From an uncultured Bacteroides sp. (GTDB lineage: Bacteria; Bacteroidota; Bacteroidia; Bacteroidales; Bacteroidaceae), in NCBI GenBank assembly GCA_947074275.1, contig CAMTPA010000016.1, positions 1-49,045 of the forward strand: DNA of 49,045 nucleotides, given 5' to 3'. Positions 33,832 to 43,261 of this stretch are shown piece after piece. Both the position numbers and the translations under genes were made by a program. The notes under the pieces were generated by a model that searched no databases, had not been told where the DNA came from, and saw only the letters and a list, made by a program, of their open reading frames with translations. How positions within the stretch are numbered: the first letter of the stretch is position 1; each line of letters opens with the position of its first letter.

Positions 33832-35712
33832 CTATTTGAAAAGTTTCTCAATCTCTTCTTCACGGAGTGTGTAAAGCACAATTTTACCGTCGGGAGTATA
33901 ATTGGGCGACAAGCAAGCAAACAGACTATCTACCAAATTGGACATTTCCGCATTCGTGAGCACCTGCCCGTAGACAATGGCAGAAGCTTGCGCAAGTGTC
34001 AAAGCAAGAATTGTTTGCACCTCTTCGCACACATCCCCACCCTTTTCTTGAGCCGTATGCACCATATTATGTATCAACTCCACGGGGTTCAAGCCTTCCA
34101 CACCTTCTGGTATAGCATTGATGGCAAAACTACCTCCACCTAAATTAGTCACATCGAAGCCCAAAGCGGTCAGTTCATCGTTGATACTTTCCAACACAGC
34201 TACTTCCGAGGGTGGCAATTGCAGCATTTCGGGAAACAACATACCTTGTGACACTCCTTGTTTACGTGAAATCTGCGCCATATACCGATCGAATAGCACA
34301 CGGATATGTGCTCTATGCTGATCAATCAGCATCAAACCCGACTTGACAGAAGTAAGAATAAATCGCCCCTTGAGTTGTAAATGTTGAGTACTCTTCTCCA
34401 CCATCGTTTCCTCGGCATAAAGGGTAGAAGCTACGGGAGCTTCAAATGTGGTTTCGATCAATTCCTCCTCAATATCGGGCGATGCTTCCTGATTCATCTT
34501 ACTCGCTCTTCCTACTCCACCATACAGGTTTTCCCAGTCGGTAGAGGGTGAAGACATTCGACTATAATGAGTGTGCGTGTTACTACTCGAACCATCCGTA
34601 TTGTTCTTGAAAGGGTTGAAATCGGAGTTATAGTGAATCTGCGGCTGGACAAAAGCATTGCTCTGTTCGAATGCTGGAATATCGGGCATATCGGCCGTAT
34701 CGAAGTCGATAGTAGGAATGGCATTGAACTTGCCAAGCGACTCTTTTACAGCAGCTGAAATGATTTGCCATATCGCTTGTTCGTTCTCAAATTTGATTTC
34801 GGTTTTGGTGGGATGTATATTCACATCAATATTGGCTGGAGCAACCTCGATATAAAGGAAGTAGGAGATTTGCTCGCCAACGGGAATCAACTTCTCATAA
34901 GCATCCATCACCGCCTTATGAAAATAGGGGTGACGCATATACCGACCATTCACAAAAAAATATTGATTAGCTCCTTTCTTGCGAGCAGTTTCAGGTTTGG
35001 CGATATATCCCGATATTTTAATTAGCGACGTATCAACATCGACATTGAGAAGTTGTTGATTCAGCTTTTTCCCAAACACAGACATAATTCGCTGACGAAT
35101 GGTGGTAGCAGGTAAATTGAATATTTCTGAATCGTTGCTGTAAAGCGAAAATGAGACATCGGGGTGTACCAAAGCAATGCGCTCAAACTCAGCCAAAATG
35201 TTGCTTAGTTCGGTAGAATTGGCCTTTAAAAATTTGCGTCGAGCAGGTATATTGAAAAACAAATTGCGTATCAAAAAATTGCTGCCTACGGAGCAAGAGA
35301 CAGTTTCTTGCTCTTCTACTTTAGAGCCAGCAATGGTTATCTTTGTGCCCAACTCCTCGGAAACTTGACGAGTTTTCAGTTCGACCTGTGCAACCGCAGC
35401 AATAGAGGCCAATGCTTCACCGCGAAACCCCATCGTGCGCAAAGCAAACAAATCGGCAGCTTCACGAATTTTGGAAGTAGCGTGACGCTCAAAAGATAGA
35501 CGAGCGTCTGTTTCGGACATTCCCTTACCGTCATCTATAACCTGAATGGTTGTTTTGCCAGCATCCGTCACCAATACTTGAATATTTTTAGCATCAGCAT
35601 CAATGGCATTCTCTACCAACTCTTTGATAACAGATGCAGGACGTTGTATTACCTCACCGGCAGCAATTTGATTGGCAACCGAATCGGGCAACAATTGAAT
35701 AATATCGCTCAT
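33832..35712 (-). CDS. mutL: DNA mismatch repair protein MutL
   Basis: The 626-residue protein has the GHKL ATPase domain (1-330): [42 protein letters not shown] and GTKI. A proline/serine-rich linker (about 345-440) and the dimerisation domain follow. In MutL proteins that nick DNA the C-terminal motif is DQHA-x2-E-x4-E. Here D464-Q-H is followed by RAHIRVLFD, so both Glu positions are changed, and the usual C-P-H-G-R-P is not recognisable ([12 protein letters not shown]). It therefore probably does not nick DNA itself. It is the last gene of a long operon, ending at a strong terminator. Confidence 0.95.
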   Translation of the reverse strand: MSDIIQLLPDSVANQIAAGEVIQRPASVIKELVENAIDADAKNIQVLVTDAGKTTIQVIDDGKGMSETDARLSFERHATSKIREAADLFALRTMGFRGEALASIAAVAQVELKTRQVSEELGTKITIAGSKVEEQETVSCSVGSNFLIRNLFFNIPARRKFLKANSTELSNILAEFERIALVHPDVSFSLYSNDSEIFNLPATTIRQRIMSVFGKKLNQQLLNVDVDTSLIKISGYIAKPETARKKGANQYFFVNGRYMRHPYFHKAVMDAYEKLIPVGEQISYFLYIEVAPANIDVNIHPTKTEIKFENEQAIWQIISAAVKESLGKFNAIPTIDFDTADMPDIPAFEQSNAFVQPQIHYNSDFNPFKNNTDGSSSNTHTHYSRMSSPSTDWENLYGGVGRASKMNQEASPDIEEELIETTFEAPVASTLYAEETMVEKSTQHLQLKGRFILTSVKSGLMLIDQHRAHIRVLFDRYMAQISRKQGVSQGMLFPEMLQLPPSEVAVLESINDELTALGFDVTNLGGGSFAINAIPEGVEGLNPVELIHNMVHTAQEKGGDVCEEVQTILALTLAQASAIVYGQVLTNAEMSNLVDSLFACLSPNYTPDGKIVLYTLREEEIEKLFK

Positions 35713-35750
35713 AAAAGTATGCTAATTAAGGAAGTATATCGTCGATGAAG

Positions 35751-36053
35751 TTAAAATATCCAGGTATCGTTGTGTAAACAATACCAGATATATCCCAAAA
35801 GAATAATCACTACTATGATAATGCCAAAATGCAAAGGTCTGCGTCCACTCTCCTTACGGCGTTTCAGATGTTTTGTACCATCGACAAACTTGCCACGAAT
35901 ATCTTCGGGGGTAAACTCTTTTTCGGGTATCATACCCAGTTCACGTTTATTATCCTCTACACGCTTTTCAAGTTTTTCTTTTCGCTCGTCGTAATAAATA
36001 TATTGATGATTGAATCGACGAGGTTTATTCATTCCACTTTTGAATAATCCCAT
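35751..36053 (-). CDS. Small conserved membrane protein of unknown function
   Basis: The 100-residue protein has a charged N-terminal part (about 1-72, rich in K, R, E and including KLEKRVEDNKRELGMIPEKEF) and one C-terminal membrane helix (about 75-92, FGIIIVVIILLGYIWYCL). It has no recognised domain. Tail-anchored in the inner membrane, its charged part would face the cytoplasm. It lies between the OstA-like gene (15 bp) and mutL (38 bp) in one transcription unit, so it may be a helper of envelope biogenesis; no direct evidence. Confidence 0.75.
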   Translation of the reverse strand: MGLFKSGMNKPRRFNHQYIYYDERKEKLEKRVEDNKRELGMIPEKEFTPEDIRGKFVDGTKHLKRRKESGRRPLHFGIIIVVIILLGYIWYCLHNDTWIF

Positions 36054-36068
36054 ATAGGTAAGATGCTA

Positions 36069-37706
36069 TTATTTAATTAAATCTCGTTTGCTTGCAGCAC
36101 TGCCGGCAGGTCTTCTTGTTGACTTTTGAAGCGTTTCGCCAACCCCTTTTCCGCGCCATTCAAAGATATCCTCCTTGTCTCTGGGACGAATGTAATCGAA
36201 CCATTGGAAAGAGGGAAGTTTCATTTTACCAGGAGGTATCTGATCCATAGGATAGAGTGTGCCATTTGATTTACCAATCATTACAGCTTTCTTCATTTTT
36301 CCTTCACGAAGAAACATATGAAGCAAACTACCTTCACCATAATTCAGTCCAATCATCGTACTATCTTGCTCTTCGGGATAGAAAGCCAAAAGCAGATTTG
36401 CAATAACCTCAACCTTACGCATTTCGCCCTCTTCAAAAAAAGCTTTCATCTCTTTACCCGATATTTGATTGTAATGCAGGGAGTCTTTCATCTCAATAGC
36501 CAAAGCTTGATTGATGATGTGCGCCCAATCAATGGTGGAATCATTCATATAAATTCTTACTTCCTCACCCAAAAGTTGCTGCCCATAGTTCCAAAGAATG
36601 GGGTCGGTGTACATTGTCAAGCAAGAATCTTTGGAGTTGTAAACAAGCGAGTCGCACACTCCTTGAACATCCGTACGATACATACGCACTTTATGATAGG
36701 CGCGCATTTCACGTATCACCGAATCGGTATAGTTGTTGTAGGTGACCAACATCAAAGTATCGCCGTGAACAAAAAGACTATCACCTTGTGAGTAATCAAC
36801 AGCTACTGCACGTTTCGTTGCAAATGCACTATCCGTCAATTCATTGTAAAAGCAATAATTTCCACGAAGCATATTTTGATTGATGCTGTCTGTCATCACC
36901 ACATTATCAAAAGCCTCACCAATAGCACGAAGACGATCGTAAAACAGACTATCGCCCGTGAGTTTTTTACCATCATTTGTCAATACAGAACGATCGAGCA
37001 ACTCAGCTTGTTCGGTCAATGTATTGTAAATACCACGCTCAGAGTAGATGTGATTGTCATCACTTACAATGTTGGACGGTCCTAAAATTGTGGCGATTTT
37101 ATTTTCTGTATTATATTTTAGAGTATCGGAAGTCAGAATAAATTTAGGATTCACTAACTTCACATCGTGATTGAATACCGACTGTTTGGTAGCAGGACTA
37201 TATTCTCCCCAATCCGAAGTCAATACATTTTCCTCATCAAGTAGAGTGCCCCCTTCAAAATAGTATCCTAAATCGTAAATACGGTCATAGTTCAAACTAT
37301 CAGTAAGAAGAGTTGTATTTCGATTAATCATCTTCACATTTTCACGAAGCTGCGCAAGTTGAGATATACCATCATAATAAAGGTAATCGCCGTATATAAA
37401 CAAAGTGTCTCCTTGCTCCATACGTACATTTCCAAAAGCTTCAACTGAGTTTGTTTTTTCGAATACCAATGCACTATCGCAAAACATATACATACTGTCT
37501 TGGCGTAGCTTCACCGAACCAATCAATATCTGAACATCGGGCATAGCTATTTTATCGGCTCTACCTTGATCGGCGTGCAACAATATAACCTTGTTTTTTT
37601 TATGTTGCTCTTCAGGCTGTCGTTCTTGCGCCCAAATAAGATATGCACCAAATAAACAGAGCATCCCCGTGAGGATGCTTTTGAATATATAGTTTTTAGA
37701 CTTCAT
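36069..37706 (-). CDS. OstA/LptA-like protein of LPS transport
   Basis: The 545-residue protein has a signal peptide (about 1-26, ending IWAQ) and then repeated OstA-type beta segments: VILLHADQGR, SVEAFGNVRMEQGDTLFIYGDYLYYDG, FNHDVKLVNPKFILTSDTLKYN and similar further on. Those repeats match the OstA-like/LptA_2 families that form a beta-jellyroll bridge carrying LPS across the periplasm. It is longer than E. coli LptA (185 residues), as is usual in Bacteroidota. Its ATG overlaps the stop of the upstream SurA-like gene by one base (TAATG), so the two are translated together. Confidence 0.85.
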   Translation of the reverse strand: MKSKNYIFKSILTGMLCLFGAYLIWAQERQPEEQHKKNKVILLHADQGRADKIAMPDVQILIGSVKLRQDSMYMFCDSALVFEKTNSVEAFGNVRMEQGDTLFIYGDYLYYDGISQLAQLRENVKMINRNTTLLTDSLNYDRIYDLGYYFEGGTLLDEENVLTSDWGEYSPATKQSVFNHDVKLVNPKFILTSDTLKYNTENKIATILGPSNIVSDDNHIYSERGIYNTLTEQAELLDRSVLTNDGKKLTGDSLFYDRLRAIGEAFDNVVMTDSINQNMLRGNYCFYNELTDSAFATKRAVAVDYSQGDSLFVHGDTLMLVTYNNYTDSVIREMRAYHKVRMYRTDVQGVCDSLVYNSKDSCLTMYTDPILWNYGQQLLGEEVRIYMNDSTIDWAHIINQALAIEMKDSLHYNQISGKEMKAFFEEGEMRKVEVIANLLLAFYPEEQDSTMIGLNYGEGSLLHMFLREGKMKKAVMIGKSNGTLYPMDQIPPGKMKLPSFQWFDYIRPRDKEDIFEWRGKGVGETLQKSTRRPAGSAASKRDLIK

Positions 37707-39097
37707 TAATCTTTAATCCAACCTGGATACTTGAATTCACAATTTTTCCAGTTATCATTAATACGCACATAAGTATGCTTTTGCTTATCTAAAACCCATT
37801 TATGCAATAACTCACTGCGTTTTCTATCAATAACAATATCTTTCAGGCTTTGATAATCTTCTGTAATAGTGGCTTTGTGACCATCAGTACGACTTTTGAG
37901 TTTTACGATTGCACAAATTTCTTTTCCATCTTTTTCGCTAACCATCGTAAATGCCCGTGAAACCTCTCCCACATTCATATTATCTACAATTTTAGCAATA
38001 TCTTGTGGAAGGTCTTGCATTTGAAATTTAGAAGTAGCCATCGCATCTTGCGAGTTGGTGTTAACCATCAATCCGTGATTGTTGCGAGTATCCTTGTCGT
38101 GAGACAATACTGAAGCAGCTTCATCGAAAGAGAATTTTTCAGTTCGAATATCATTGGCTATAGAATCTAAACGCGCACACGCCTCAGTCAATTCCTTATC
38201 AGAAACCTTCGGACGAAGCAATATGTGACGTGTGTTAACACGGTCGCCTCTTTTTTCAATCAACTGAATGATGTGAAAACCATATTCAGACTCAACAATC
38301 TTAGACACTTTTGTAGGGTCTTGCAAGCTAAATGCCACAGCAGCATAAGATGGATCCATCATTCCCTTTCCCATGAAATCAGTTTCACCACCACGAATTG
38401 CAGTTCCTCTATCCTCTGAGTAAAGTCGAGCTAATGTAGAGAACTCGATTTGCCCACTCTGAACGCGGTCTGTGTATTCACGCAAGCGGCTCTTTACATC
38501 TTCAGTTTCTTCCACAGGAATACGTGGTTGTAAAGTAATAATTTGAACCTCTACCTGAGTTGGAATATAAGGTACACTATCTTGTGGGAGGTCTTTAAAG
38601 TAGCGTCTCACTTCAGAAGGAGTAACTTTAATATCACCAACCAGTTTTTGTTGCATCTTTTGCACGGTCAAGCCTTCACGTGCATTTTCACGTAAAGTTT
38701 CACGTATTTGAGTTGGAGTTTTATTCTGTTGTTCAAAAAAGTATTCTTCCATTTTCTCACGCGACCCAAGCATTTGAATCCAACGATTTGTCATATAATC
38801 AACTTGTTGGATAACTTCAGCTTCGGGCACTTCAATACTATCAAGTTTAGCTTGATGCAAATAGAGTTTTTGAACGGCTATCTCTTCGGGAATCACACAG
38901 TAAGGGTCACCATCAATTTTTCGGCCTTCGTACAATGCACTTAAACGGGCCTCTTCCACCTCAGATTTAAGGATGGCCTCATCACCTACCACCCAAACCA
39001 CTTCATCAATCACGTTGTCTTGTGCAAAAGTGGCCACAGTAGCCATTAGTGCGAGGACTGAGAAAATAATATACCTGAAATTAATAAACTTCTTCAT
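37706..39097 (-). CDS. SurA-like periplasmic peptidylprolyl isomerase
   Basis: The 463-residue protein has a signal peptide (about 1-25, ending TFAQ), a SurA_N chaperone region (about 28-175) and two parvulin-type rotamase domains, about 180-285 (GGETDFMGKGMMDPSYAAVAFSL, GFHIIQLIEKRGDR) and about 287-395 (TRHILLRPKV, FDEAASVLSHD). This is the SurA layout for folding outer-membrane proteins. It lies in a row of three related genes and overlaps the OstA-like gene, pointing to joint delivery of outer-membrane proteins and LPS. Confidence 0.9.
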   Translation of the reverse strand: MKKFINFRYIIFSVLALMATVATFAQDNVIDEVVWVVGDEAILKSEVEEARLSALYEGRKIDGDPYCVIPEEIAVQKLYLHQAKLDSIEVPEAEVIQQVDYMTNRWIQMLGSREKMEEYFFEQQNKTPTQIRETLRENAREGLTVQKMQQKLVGDIKVTPSEVRRYFKDLPQDSVPYIPTQVEVQIITLQPRIPVEETEDVKSRLREYTDRVQSGQIEFSTLARLYSEDRGTAIRGGETDFMGKGMMDPSYAAVAFSLQDPTKVSKIVESEYGFHIIQLIEKRGDRVNTRHILLRPKVSDKELTEACARLDSIANDIRTEKFSFDEAASVLSHDKDTRNNHGLMVNTNSQDAMATSKFQMQDLPQDIAKIVDNMNVGEVSRAFTMVSEKDGKEICAIVKLKSRTDGHKATITEDYQSLKDIVIDRKRSELLHKWVLDKQKHTYVRINDNWKNCEFKYPGWIKD

Positions 39098-39100
39098 CCT

Positions 39101-39952
39101 TTAATAATTGTATTTAATCTTATTCTTTTTAATAGCTTGTCGGTAAAGATCATCTTTTACCTGTTTTATAAAATCTACTTGTTTGATATTCACGAGCATA
39201 TCCGATACATCATTTCGTGCAAACTCATAGGGTTGCTCTTCTCCTTTCCTTCTAAAATCGCTGACATTCAAGAAGTAATAAAAATCTGTATCTTTAAGCT
39301 CTATTTGGCGTTTTTGATCGATGTAGGCTTCCACAGAATCTACCTGCAAAGGAATTAAATCGAGCATTTCGGAAATAGGAATCCAGCGATCATAGAAATA
39401 TTCATATTTCACCGCATTCTGGATTCGGTACTTTTCTAAATTATCAATCGCATCTTCCGATTCCGATTTATACCATTTACGCAAATCATTCAGTCGAGGA
39501 GCAGTCAAAGGAACTTTAATAAAAAGCCCTTTAATCAAAGGATTCTCCAACTTAAAAAGCTCTTTATTATTCTCATAAAAAGCCATCAATTCGTTTTCGG
39601 GTATATTCTTAGAAAGTTTTTGATTGATAAGTTCCTGTTGATAAGCGTGCGTTATTAAAGAGCTTCTATAATTAGCAACCAATTGCTCTATTTCTTTATT
39701 GTTGGGAATATTATTCTCTGCTTTCTGATTTAAAAGCACATTTTCAATCCATCCTCTAATATAGTGTTCTGCAAAAAGAACGCTATCATCTACCGATATA
39801 GGCACAGGTAGTACAGACTGCAAATCCTCTTGATAAAGGAAATTCCCATCAACTTCGACTAAGGGTTGCTTCCCTCCGTGATTATATCGCTCCGAACACG
39901 AATAACAGACGAATGTACTTACTAATAAAAGACTTATAAAATGCGCTCTCAA
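39101..39952 (-). CDS. Lipoprotein with a SurA-N-like chaperone region, no rotamase domain
   Basis: The 283-residue protein has a lipoprotein signal (FVCYSC, Cys 19) and a helical body with SurA-N features (VEVDGNFLYQEDLQSVLP, ENELMAFYENNKELFKLENPLIKGLFIKVP). It appears to lack the glycine- and histidine-rich parvulin active site. It is therefore probably a chaperone-like partner rather than an isomerase. Only 3 bp separate it from the SurA-like gene downstream, and it follows another PpiC-type gene. The last residues are very basic. I regard it as a diverged member of the local family. Confidence 0.75.
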   Translation of the reverse strand: MRAHFISLLLVSTFVCYSCSERYNHGGKQPLVEVDGNFLYQEDLQSVLPVPISVDDSVLFAEHYIRGWIENVLLNQKAENNIPNNKEIEQLVANYRSSLITHAYQQELINQKLSKNIPENELMAFYENNKELFKLENPLIKGLFIKVPLTAPRLNDLRKWYKSESEDAIDNLEKYRIQNAVKYEYFYDRWIPISEMLDLIPLQVDSVEAYIDQKRQIELKDTDFYYFLNVSDFRRKGEEQPYEFARNDVSDMLVNIKQVDFIKQVKDDLYRQAIKKNKIKYNY

Positions 39953-40003
39953 TGAAATAAAGCTTAAAATTCACGTTACGAAGATACGCAATAATCGCTT
40001 ACA

Positions 40004-41551
40004 TCAATGATTATTAACTGTTTTTAAAACGTCACGGTTTATTTCGATTACAGCTTCAGCTCGTAAACGTTTCATCCAAAGTTCCTCCAAGTAGTTTTGA
40101 TAATCGGATGCCACAATTCCGCGTATTTCCAAATAAGAAGATGGTCCGTATTTTTTACGTCCATAAACAAAATTATAGGGAAATGAGACCAAAGGTGCAG
40201 GTGTTTTACCCTTAAACTCAAAATGATCAACAAATGGATTAACGCCATTGGTAAAAACCCCTTTTTCTATTTTCACACGTTCGTCATTGGAGCCGTTAAC
40301 AATCAAAGCCAAAGTATCTTTCCAAGCTGTTTGAGGCATTTTCTTAAGTAACTTTTTCACTTGTTTTGCTGTTTTTTTATCTTTAGCGTGTACCACGACT
40401 CCATCAAACTTGGGTTTTGCCCAATGATATTTAGACTGATGCTGAACAAAGTACTTCTCTAAATCTTTTTCATCAATCGATGAGTTATCCCATATTTCAC
40501 GATTGCTTATTTCAAAAAACATCATACCTTCTTTATACTCTTGCATCAACAGTTTAAATTCTGGATATTTCTTCTCAAGCAAGTTATTTTCATAATCGAG
40601 TATTGATTTCGCAACAAAAGCATTTAGTTGCAACTGCATAGAGCGTGGATAGCCGTCTGCAAATCGTTTAAACAATTTGCCATCGTAGGGACAATTGTTT
40701 ATATAAAAAAGGACTCTATTTGTTTCACCGTTTTTTTTCAATTCAGCAATCGCATCGGTATTAAACACAAAGCCATATTCTTTCTTTAGTTTTTCTACCA
40801 TAGCTTCAGCCCCCTTGTCCACACCACTTCTTTTTGATAAGCGTTTCATAATCTCACCTTTCATTTCGGCGAAAGGAGGCAAATCAGTTTTATTAAGTAC
40901 TTTTACAATGTGCTTTCCTTGAGGCGTATAGAAAGGTTTTGAAACCTCTCCTATCTTCATCGAGAACACGACATCTTCAAATTCTTTAGGAGTTTGTAAA
41001 AATCCTATCCAATATTCGCCTTTATCATCCGAGAAACGATTCACAAAATCGGAGAAATCATTTCTTGGGTTTGCTATCAATGCGTTGTATATCGAATCCA
41101 GCTGAACATCAATAGCACGTTGTTTAAGCGCAGATACATTTTGTGGCATCGATTTAAAAATGTGAGTAATTTGCAAATTGCCTGTTTCCGCTCTCTTTTT
41201 CAATTTATTGTAGTAAGCCAACGCCTCTTCTTCTTTTGCGCTATCATCGGACAAATAAGATTTTGCAAGCTGTTTTCTATATCCAGCCAGCTCCTCACGA
41301 AAAGCTTTTGTTGTATCAATGCCAGCCTTTCGCGCAGCATCTACTTTCAGCTTGAAGTTTATAAAAAGCTCTACATATTCATCAAGACCCTTCAACTCGA
41401 GTGTACTTAAAGAGCTGTTTTTATTATATATATATTCAAATTCAGACCGTGTTACATCATAGCCATTCACTTTAATCAATACAGGATCTTGCTGAGCATA
41501 CACCACAGCCACCATAAAAAAAGCGATCCATACAGATAGGTTTCTTTTCAT
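40004..41551 (-). CDS. Peptidylprolyl isomerase (PpiC/SurA-type), periplasmic
   Basis: The 515-residue protein has a signal peptide (about 1-19, ending VVYAQ), a SurA_N-like helical part (25-120) and a parvulin domain at about 123-222 (LQITHIFKSMP, FSDFVNRFSDDKGEYWIGFLQ, GEVSKPFYTPQGKHIVKVL). A long C-terminal part (about 250-500) has a second, degenerate copy with more SurA_N-like helices. It is first in the minus-strand operon leading to mutL and lies downstream of the guaB terminator. It probably escorts outer-membrane proteins together with the two following genes. Confidence 0.87.
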   Translation of the reverse strand: MKRNLSVWIAFFMVAVVYAQQDPVLIKVNGYDVTRSEFEYIYNKNSSLSTLELKGLDEYVELFINFKLKVDAARKAGIDTTKAFREELAGYRKQLAKSYLSDDSAKEEEALAYYNKLKKRAETGNLQITHIFKSMPQNVSALKQRAIDVQLDSIYNALIANPRNDFSDFVNRFSDDKGEYWIGFLQTPKEFEDVVFSMKIGEVSKPFYTPQGKHIVKVLNKTDLPPFAEMKGEIMKRLSKRSGVDKGAEAMVEKLKKEYGFVFNTDAIAELKKNGETNRVLFYINNCPYDGKLFKRFADGYPRSMQLQLNAFVAKSILDYENNLLEKKYPEFKLLMQEYKEGMMFFEISNREIWDNSSIDEKDLEKYFVQHQSKYHWAKPKFDGVVVHAKDKKTAKQVKKLLKKMPQTAWKDTLALIVNGSNDERVKIEKGVFTNGVNPFVDHFEFKGKTPAPLVSFPYNFVYGRKKYGPSSYLEIRGIVASDYQNYLEELWMKRLRAEAVIEINRDVLKTVNNH

Positions 41552-41620
41552 TACTCGTCACTCATTTGTTTCATTTCTTAAAACGAAAAAGGTGCAAGAA
41601 AATTGTATCAACCTAAACAA

Positions 41621-41666
41621 AAAACGAAAGGCACACACCCGTAATGGGTATATGCCTCTTCGTTTT
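41621..41666 (-). terminator. Hairpin terminator downstream of guaB
   Basis: AAAACGAAAGGCA (41621-41633) pairs with the TGCCTCTTCGTTTT arm (41653-41666) with one unpaired base, enclosing an inner CCC/GGG stem. On the minus strand the hairpin is followed by a T-rich run. It lies 17 bp beyond the guaB stop. Confidence 0.75.
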
Positions 41667-41682
41667 ATTTATTTCCTTTATC

Positions 41683-43170
<1,488 letters not shown>

Positions 43171-43181
43171 TTAAAAATTTA

Positions 43182-43249
43182 TTGCGTGCAAATATACGGA
43201 TTATTATTCAATACCGTAATACTTGCACGCAACTTTTTAACGCAACTTA
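43182..43249. promoter_or_regulatory. Inverted and direct repeats around the guaB promoter
   Basis: TTGCGTGCAA (43182-43191) is repeated in inverted form as TTGCACGCAA (43223-43232), flanking the -7 region. ACGCAACTT also occurs twice in direct orientation, at 43228-43236 and 43241-43249. Repeats at both sides of a purine gene's promoter suggest a purine-responsive operator; no known regulator is identified. Confidence 0.4.
43189..43196 (-). promoter_or_regulatory. -7 promoter element of guaB
   Basis: On the minus strand it reads TATATTTG, matching TAnnTTTG, 30 bp upstream of the guaB ATG at 43158. Confidence 0.6.
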
Positions 43250-43261
43250 ATTGCTTGGTTA

